From contig CBHWBD010000174.1 in assembly GCA_966111775.1 (NCBI GenBank), forward strand, positions 1-11,005: 11,005 nt of DNA. The letters are read 5' to 3'. Below the pieces are notes generated by a model. That model was not told the origin of the DNA and did not search any database. It saw only the letters and a list, made by a program, of their open reading frames with translations. Below are positions 6,350 to 11,005 of this stretch, one piece after another. The position numbers and the translations under genes are program-made. Every line of letters begins with the position of its first letter. The first letter of the stretch is position 1. This DNA comes from Pelomonas sp966111775 (GTDB lineage: Bacteria; Pseudomonadota; Gammaproteobacteria; Burkholderiales; Burkholderiaceae_C).

Positions 6350-6976
6350 GTGACGGACGAAGTCATCGGCCTGTTCCCGACACCGGTGCAGCGCTCGACC
6401 GGTGTGCTGCCGCCACCTTTGGTCAGCGCCCTGATCGACCACTTCCTGACCCGCGCCCTCGAGGCCAACAACAGCTCCGACGCGCTGTCCCACACGCGCA
6501 TGCTGCAGCCTTCGGACAGCCCACTGCTGGTGCAGGCCGCCGCCCTCATCACGCCCAGGATCGCCGAGTTCGGCCGTCTTCTCTTCGGTGAGAACCTGGG
6601 CTGGTCCATCAAGGAGATGTGGGTCAATGTGCTGGACACCGGCGGCCGCCAGGCCATGCACAACCATGCCAACAGCTTTGCCTCCGGCGTGGTCTACCTG
6701 ACCGAGACGCACGACTCCGCGCGCACCGTCTTCATGAAGTCGCCGGGCGGCCATGACTTCGCGCTGAAGAACGACCACGCCGGCGTCGTCACCGGCCCCT
6801 ACAACGCCGAGAAATGGATCAGCCCGTCGCCGGCGCCGGGCGATATGGTGTTGTTCCCCAGCTACCTGATGCACGCCGTACCGCCCAATGCCGGCGGGCG
6901 GCGCATCAGCCTGGCCTTCAACGCCATCCCGACCCGTCTGGAAAGCTGGGGCTACACGTTGAGCTTCAACGCCTGA
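6350..6976 (+). CDS. Putative 2OG-Fe(II) oxygenase (TIGR02466-like)
   Basis: This 208-residue cytosolic protein is likely a 2-oxoglutarate/Fe(II)-dependent oxygenase. Its beginning (IGLFPTPV at 6-13) and its double-stranded-beta-helix core fit the family. The core has WVNVLDTGGRQAMHNHANSFASGVVYLT (about 91-118, with H104 and H106), GDMVLFPSYLMHAVPPN at 164-180 (H175, the distal iron ligand), and RRISLAFNAIP at 184-194, where R184 or R185 would bind 2-oxoglutarate. The usual HxD/E pair is replaced by H104-N-H106, so which residue is the third ligand, or whether iron binds normally, is open. Length is typical. The substrate is unknown; members of this group are known mostly as conserved hypotheticals and phage-like proteins. 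It starts at GTG 73 bp after the permease and may share its transcript. Confidence 0.75.
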   Translation: MTDEVIGLFPTPVQRSTGVLPPPLVSALIDHFLTRALEANNSSDALSHTRMLQPSDSPLLVQAAALITPRIAEFGRLLFGENLGWSIKEMWVNVLDTGGRQAMHNHANSFASGVVYLTETHDSARTVFMKSPGGHDFALKNDHAGVVTGPYNAEKWISPSPAPGDMVLFPSYLMHAVPPNAGGRRISLAFNAIPTRLESWGYTLSFNA

Positions 6977-6992
6977 AGTGAAGACCAAGCAA

Positions 6993-7062
6993 AGCCACAG
7001 AGGCACAGAGGCACAGAGGGAGCGGAATGACGCCCTCTCTGTGCCTCTGTGCCTCTGTGGCT
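6993..7062. repeat. Perfect 26-bp inverted repeat made of CACAGAGG units
   Basis: The left arm (6993-7018) and the right arm (7037-7062) are exact reverse complements, separated by an 18-bp loop. The left arm region contains three perfect tandem CACAGAGG octamers (6996-7003, 7004-7011, 7012-7019). The right arm has two perfect complements (7044-7051, 7052-7059) and one with a single mismatch (7036-7043). The base composition is unlike the surrounding GC-rich coding DNA. It fills most of the 114-bp gap between the oxygenase and the spermidine-synthase-like gene. It lacks a T tract, so it is not a typical terminator. It looks like a mobile palindromic intergenic repeat, and I recall similar CACAGAGG strings in other environmental bacteria. 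Confidence 0.85.
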
Positions 7063-7090
7063 GTGTTCAGCTTTGGCTGCGGCAAAGGAC

Positions 7091-9520
7091 ATGAAACGCA
7101 TCGCCCTACTGCTGATGGCCGCGTCCGGCTTTGCCGGTCTGGGCTATCAGATCGTCTGGACCCAACAGTTCGGCCTCGTCCTCGGCCATGAATCCGCGGC
7201 CGTGCTGGCCGTCGTCGCGGCCTTCTTCGGCGGACTGTCGCTGGGCGCCCTGCTGCTTGGCAAGCGCATCGAGGCGAGCGCCAAGCCGCTGCGCTGGTAC
7301 GCCGGCTGTGAAGCGCTGATCGGCCTGTGGGGCGCTGTGCTCATGCTGGCGATGCCGATCGCCGGCAACGCAGCCCTGCAGTTGATCGGACCCGACGCCA
7401 CGCCGCTCTGGCATTGGTACATCGCCTTCAATGCGAGCTTCCTGCTGCTGCTGCCGGCCACGGTCGCCATGGGTGCAACGCTGCCGGCCATGGCGCGCCT
7501 GAGCACGGCCAGCGTCGCGCCGCTCTATGCCGCCAACACCCTGGGCGCCGTCGTCGGTGTGCTGGCCACCGCCTTCTGGCTAATCCCGGCCTGGGGGCTG
7601 ACGGCGAGCGCCGGTCTTTGCGTCGTGCTCAACCTCGGCTGTGCGTTGCTGGCCGGCATCGCGCTGCAAGCCAGCGCCATGCCGGCTCTCGGTCCCTGGC
7701 GGTCGAATCGCCCGCTGTGGATACTCGCGGCCACCGGCCTGCTCGGCATCGCCTACGAAGTGCTGGCCGTACGCGTGCTCAGCCAGGTCGCCGAGGACAC
7801 GGTCTACACCTTCGCCCTGCTGCTGGCCGTCTACCTCGCCGGCAGTGCCCTGGGCGCCACGGCCTTTGCGCGCTGGGCCTGGCTGCGCAACACGCAGCGC
7901 CTGCTGCAGGCGCTGGCCTTCAGCTGCCTGTTGGGCATGGCCGCGCTGTGGGGCGCCAATGCCATCAAGCAAGCCCTGCAACCCGAGACCTTCACCACCG
8001 CCCTGGCCACCGAAGCCTTGCTGGCGGTCGCGGTCTTCGCGCTGCCAACGCTGCTGATGGGCGCCCTCTTCTGTCAGCTCAGCGCCGACGCGGCCGAAGC
8101 CGGCCTTCCCTTCAGCCTTGCCCTGGGCGTCAACACCCTGGGCGCGATGGCAGCCGCGCCGGTCTTCGGCGTCATGCTGGCCTCGGCTCTCGGCCCCAAG
8201 CTGGCGCTGCTGCTCGTCGCCGCCGGGTACCTGTTGCTGATGCCGGCCTGGCGCCGCGCGACCTGGTGGCTGCCCGCGGGGACAACGGCCGCGCTCGCCC
8301 TGTTCGCCCCGCCCCTGGCCTTCGTCGACCTGCCCGAGGGCGCCCGCCTGCTGAGCTACCGCGACGGCACCATGGCCGCCGTCAGCGTCGTCGAGGACGA
8401 GGCCGGCGTCGCGCGCCTGCGCATCAACAACCGCCAGCAGGAAGGCAGCAGCGCCACGGTTCTCGTCGATGGCCGCCAGGCCCTGCTGCCGCTGCTGCTG
8501 CACCCGGCGCCCCAGCGCGCTCTCTTCCTCGGCGTCGGCTCCGGCATCACTTCGGGCGTGGCCGCGCGCCTGCCGGGCGTGACGGTGCATGCCGTCGAAC
8601 TGCTGCCCGAGGTCATCGAGGCCTCGGCCCTGTTCCGCTCCGCGCTCGGCGAGGGCCCACGCCCCCATCTGATGGCCGCGGACGCACGCCGCTATGTGCG
8701 CACGACCTCGCAGCGCTACGACGTCATCGTCTCCGACAACTTCCATCCCGCGCGCAGCGGCTCGGGCGCCCTCTACACGGTCGAGCATTTCCGCGCCGTG
8801 CGCGAGCGCCTCGCGGCCGACGGCTTGTTCTGCCAGTGGCTGCCGCTGCACCAGCTCGACCTCGACACGCTGCGCAGCATCACCGCGGCCTTTCTGCAGG
8901 CCTTTCCCGATGGCACCGCCATCCTTGCCAGCAACAGCCTGGACACGCCGACCCTCGGTCTCGTCGGCCGTGCCGGCGCCACACGCTTCCAGCCCCACGC
9001 CCTGCCCGGACTGGCGGCGCAGTTCGGCCTGGCGGACAACTTCTCCGTGCTCGGCAGCTTCATCGCCGACGCCACCGCCCTCAGGCATTTCGCCGCCGAC
9101 GCGCCGCTCAACACCGACGACCGTCCCTGGGTGGCCTACCGCGCACCGCGCATCACCTACGCGCCCGACTCGGCGCCGCGCGATCGGCTGCTGGATCTGC
9201 TGGGCCAGCTGAATGTCGACGCCAGCACCCTGCTCGCCCAGCCCGACGCTGCCGTCGCCTCACGCCTGACCGCCTACGCCCACGCCCGCAGCGCCTATCT
9301 GGACCTGGGCAGGCGCACGACGCCCAGCGCCGACCCCGCCGTCATGCTGGCCCGCGTCGGCCCGCCGCTGCTGGCCGTGCTGCGCCTGAGCCCCGACTTC
9401 CAGCCCGCCGCCGAACCGCTGCGCCGCCTGGCGCAAGCCCTGGCCCCGCGCGACCCGGCCGCGGCCCGGCAACTGCTCGACGCGCTTGCGCGCATCCGAC
9501 CCGACCTGGCAAGCCTCTGA
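7091..9520 (+). CDS. Fused membrane (MFS-like)/spermidine synthase-like protein
   Basis: This 809-residue protein has an N-terminal membrane part (about 1-410; some ten to twelve hydrophobic segments, first at 3-30) fused to a spermidine-synthase-type Rossmann domain (about 415-690). In the latter, LFLGVGSGIT at 478-487 is the nucleotide-binding loop, E503 lies in AVELLPEV, DARRY at 531-535 follows, and YDVIVSDNFHP at 543-553 replaces the DSSDP gate-keeper motif of true synthases. GSGALYTVEHF at 557-567 is characteristic of this fused family. The catalytic second Asp is replaced by H552, so polyamine synthesis is doubtful. The tail (about 695-809) is helical. A GTG at 7049 lies in the inverted repeat and would extend the protein by 14 residues, but ATG 7091 begins a natural membrane anchor. 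Its AAAGGA is only one base away, so the start is somewhat uncertain. No polyamine gene is nearby. Confidence 0.85.
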   Translation: MKRIALLLMAASGFAGLGYQIVWTQQFGLVLGHESAAVLAVVAAFFGGLSLGALLLGKRIEASAKPLRWYAGCEALIGLWGAVLMLAMPIAGNAALQLIGPDATPLWHWYIAFNASFLLLLPATVAMGATLPAMARLSTASVAPLYAANTLGAVVGVLATAFWLIPAWGLTASAGLCVVLNLGCALLAGIALQASAMPALGPWRSNRPLWILAATGLLGIAYEVLAVRVLSQVAEDTVYTFALLLAVYLAGSALGATAFARWAWLRNTQRLLQALAFSCLLGMAALWGANAIKQALQPETFTTALATEALLAVAVFALPTLLMGALFCQLSADAAEAGLPFSLALGVNTLGAMAAAPVFGVMLASALGPKLALLLVAAGYLLLMPAWRRATWWLPAGTTAALALFAPPLAFVDLPEGARLLSYRDGTMAAVSVVEDEAGVARLRINNRQQEGSSATVLVDGRQALLPLLLHPAPQRALFLGVGSGITSGVAARLPGVTVHAVELLPEVIEASALFRSALGEGPRPHLMAADARRYVRTTSQRYDVIVSDNFHPARSGSGALYTVEHFRAVRERLAADGLFCQWLPLHQLDLDTLRSITAAFLQAFPDGTAILASNSLDTPTLGLVGRAGATRFQPHALPGLAAQFGLADNFSVLGSFIADATALRHFAADAPLNTDDRPWVAYRAPRITYAPDSAPRDRLLDLLGQLNVDASTLLAQPDAAVASRLTAYAHARSAYLDLGRRTTPSADPAVMLARVGPPLLAVLRLSPDFQPAAEPLRRLAQALAPRDPAAARQLLDALARIRPDLASL

Positions 9521-9565
9521 ACGGGTGTCGGCCCGGCGTCAGCCCTTCGTGAGAAGCTGCGCCCC

Positions 9566-10342
9566 ATGCGCTGGGCTTTCATCACCGACATTCACGCCAA
9601 CCGGCAGGCCTTCGAGGCCGTCCTGGCGGACGCCCGCGCCCAAGGCGCCACGCGCTACGCCCTGCTGGGCGACTTCGTCGGCTACGGCCCCGACCCGGCC
9701 TGGGTGATCGACCAGGTCATGGCCCTGGCCGCCGACGGCGCCATCGCCGTGCAGGGCAACCACGACGAGGCGGTGGCCAACGGCAGCAACCCGGGCATGC
9801 ACCCCGACGCCCGCGCCGTCATCGACTGGACACGCGCCCAGCTGAACGAGGACCAGTTGCGCTTCCTGGCCCGTCTGCCGCTGCAGGCCCATGGCGAGCC
9901 GGGACATTGCCTGTTCGTGCATGCCAATGCCTTCGATCCCAAGGGTTGGGAGTACGTCCAGGGTCGCGCCGAAGCGGTGAAGAGCCTGCATGCCAGCCCG
10001 GCGCGCGTCCAGGTCTGCGGCCATATGCACGAGCCCATGCTCTTCCACCTGTCGGGCACCGGCAAGGCGGGCGACTTCCGGCCGGTGGCCGGCGTGCCCA
10101 TGCCGCTGCCGGCCCACCGCCAGTGGCTGGTCATCCCCGGCTCCTGCGGGCAGCCGCGCGATGGCAACCCGGCGGCCTGCTACGCGCTGCTGGACCCGGG
10201 CAAGTCCGACCTGGACGATTCCCGCATCACCTTCCAGCGCGTGGCCTATGACGTCGACGCGGCCGTCGCGGCCCTGCGCGCGACCGAGTTGCCGCCGCTG
10301 ATCGCCGAGCGCCTGGCCAAGCGCCTCACCCGCGGCGAGTGA
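9566..10342 (+). CDS. Calcineurin-type metallophosphoesterase
   Basis: This 258-residue protein is a soluble dinuclear-metal phosphoesterase. All expected motifs are present in order: TDIHAN at 7-12 (D8, H10), GDFVGYGPDP at 35-44 (D36), GNHDE at 64-68 (N65, H66), FVHANAFDP at 118-125 (H119), GHMHEPM at 152-158 (H153, H155), and PGSCGQPRDG at 191-200. The pattern resembles the YfcE/serine-threonine phosphatase-like group. Substrates could be phosphoproteins, nucleotides or phosphodiesters. There is no signal peptide, so it acts in the cytoplasm. The start is ATG 9566, 45 bp after the membrane synthase-like gene; the best upstream purine stretch is GAGAAG, which is weak. Its TGA shares one base with the next ATG (TGATG), suggesting translational coupling to the kinase gene. 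In this setting it is plausibly the phosphatase partner of that kinase. Confidence 0.92.
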   Translation: MRWAFITDIHANRQAFEAVLADARAQGATRYALLGDFVGYGPDPAWVIDQVMALAADGAIAVQGNHDEAVANGSNPGMHPDARAVIDWTRAQLNEDQLRFLARLPLQAHGEPGHCLFVHANAFDPKGWEYVQGRAEAVKSLHASPARVQVCGHMHEPMLFHLSGTGKAGDFRPVAGVPMPLPAHRQWLVIPGSCGQPRDGNPAACYALLDPGKSDLDDSRITFQRVAYDVDAAVAALRATELPPLIAERLAKRLTRGE

Positions 10343-11005
10343 TGACGACCACCTCGCCCCCCGCTCCGCCCGCCCCCCTCGAGGCCGGCCAGGTGCTGGA
10401 CGGCTTCCGGCTGGAAGCGCGGCTGCACCAGGGTGGCATGGCCAATCTCTGGCAGGTCAGCCGGGCCGATGGCAGCGACGACGGCTTCGAGCTGCTGATG
10501 AAGGTGCCGCGCATCAAGGGTGGCGAGGATCCCGCCACCATCGTCGGCTTCGAGGTCGAGCAGATGCTGATGCCGCAACTGAGCGGCCCCCATGTGCCGC
10601 GCTATATCGCCCGCGGTGACTGGACGCGCCAGGCCTTCATCGTCATGGAGCGCATTCCCGGCGACACGCTGCGGCCGCTGCTGGACGAAGCCCCGCTGGC
10701 GGTCGAGCAGGTGGCCGACATCGGCGCCCGCGTCGCCACGGCCTTGGCGGCCTTGCACCGCCAGCATGTGGTGCACCTGGACATCAAGCCCAGCAACATC
10801 ATGTTCCGCCCCGACGGCACGGCCGTGCTCGTCGACTTCGGCCTGAGCCGCCACGAACTGCTGCCCGACCTGCTGGAAGAGGAGTTCACCCTGCCCATGG
10901 GCACGGGCCCTTACATGAGCCCGGAGCAGGTGCAGTTCGTTCGCAACGATCCGCGCAGCGACCTGTTCGCGCTGGGCGTCATGCTCTACCACCTGGCCAC
11001 CGGCG
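10342..11005 (+). CDS. Ser/Thr protein kinase, Hanks type, N-terminal 221 residues (3' end outside window)
   Basis: The open frame runs from ATG 10342 to the right edge with no stop. After a Pro/Thr-rich start (1-13) comes a protein-kinase domain: a glycine loop LHQGGMANLW at 28-37 (weak GxGxxG), ATP lysine K54 in LLMKVP, a helix-C acidic residue (E71 or E73), catalytic loop HLDIKPSNI at 145-153 (D147, K149, N152), DFGLSR at 165-170, the activation segment MGTGPYMSPEQ at 186-196, and SDLFALGVMLYHLATG at 206-221. The catalytic loop has HLD instead of HRD, so the Arg that reads activation-loop phosphorylation is missing. This variant may be constitutively active or regulated another way. Membrane or sensor parts, if any, lie outside the window. 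Coupling to the phosphoesterase suggests a kinase-phosphatase pair. Confidence 0.9.
   Translation, partial: MTTTSPPAPPAPLEAGQVLDGFRLEARLHQGGMANLWQVSRADGSDDGFELLMKVPRIKGGEDPATIVGFEVEQMLMPQLSGPHVPRYIARGDWTRQAFIVMERIPGDTLRPLLDEAPLAVEQVADIGARVATALAALHRQHVVHLDIKPSNIMFRPDGTAVLVDFGLSRHELLPDLLEEEFTLPMGTGPYMSPEQVQFVRNDPRSDLFALGVMLYHLATG

Larger units (their letters stand above)
6273..6353 (+). other. Possible 26-codon bridging micro-ORF between permease and oxygenase
   Basis: An ATG at 6273 overlaps the permease stop (ATGA, 6273-6276). It opens a 26-codon frame ending at TGA 6351-6353, which overlaps the GTG start of the oxygenase gene (GTGA, 6350-6353). The encoded peptide is Ala/Gly/Arg/Pro-rich, with no recognisable domain, and lies almost wholly in the GC-rich repeat. 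It may be chance, or a coupling frame that carries ribosomes across the repeat. I do not claim a functional peptide. Confidence 0.2.

Noticed and set aside
5089..6672. A 527-codon minus-strand frame across the permease region
   Set aside because: It crosses three plus-strand genes and their intergenic repeat, and has a Gln/Gly/Ala-rich composition with no recognisable domain.
6993..7062. Considered the inverted repeat as a rho-independent terminator or CRISPR-like array
   Set aside because: There is no T tract after the stem, the octamers are directly adjacent without spacers, and the arms are mirror copies, unlike CRISPR repeats.
7327..9552. A 741-codon plus-strand frame inside the membrane synthase-like gene
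   Set aside because: It is a +1-type shadow rich in Arg/Ala/Pro, without motifs, while the overlapping frame has clear family signatures.

Overview
The window is high-GC DNA with tightly packed genes and strong C/G preference at third codon positions. A PEP-CTERM surface protein, a HupE/UreJ permease paired with a membrane-anchored PpiC-type protein, and GC-rich intergenic repeats together suggest a betaproteobacterium of the order Burkholderiales (Rubrivivax/Roseateles/Ideonella-like). That placement is inference from gene content; there is no rRNA or other phylogenetic marker here.

Layout: (1) 1-573 is the C-terminal part of ornithine carbamoyltransferase (argF). Its last 57 bp are duplicated downstream at 676-732, followed by a bidirectional terminator (748-777). 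(2) 795-1397 (minus strand) is a small secreted PEP-CTERM protein convergent with argF. (3) 1555-2010 is a Tat-type exported PCu(A)C-like protein that has lost most copper ligands. (4) 2112-4394 is a large secreted PHP-type metallohydrolase with a complete-looking set of metal ligands, closed by a strong hairpin terminator. (5) 4487-6276 holds a membrane-anchored PpiC-like foldase and a HupE/UreJ permease joined by an ATGA overlap. (6) After a GC-rich dispersed-type repeat comes a 2OG-Fe(II) oxygenase-like protein (GTG start, 6350-6976). (7) A perfect 26-bp inverted repeat built from CACAGAGG units (6993-7062) precedes a fused membrane/spermidine-synthase-like protein (7091-9520). (8) A calcineurin-type metallophosphoesterase (9566-10342) overlaps by one base the start of a Ser/Thr protein kinase that runs off the window (10342-11005).

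From 1555 to the end every gene is on the plus strand. Two functional pairings stand out. The PHP enzyme, PpiC-like foldase and HupE permease look like an envelope module: a secreted metalloenzyme, a foldase and a metal-ion permease. The phosphoesterase-kinase pair looks like a translationally coupled phosphorylation switch or regulatory unit. Both are hypotheses from context. I see no tRNA or rRNA gene, CRISPR array, transposase or phage gene. The most unusual non-coding structures are the argF-tail duplication with its inverted 11-mers, the repeat that bridges the permease and oxygenase genes, and the CACAGAGG hairpin.
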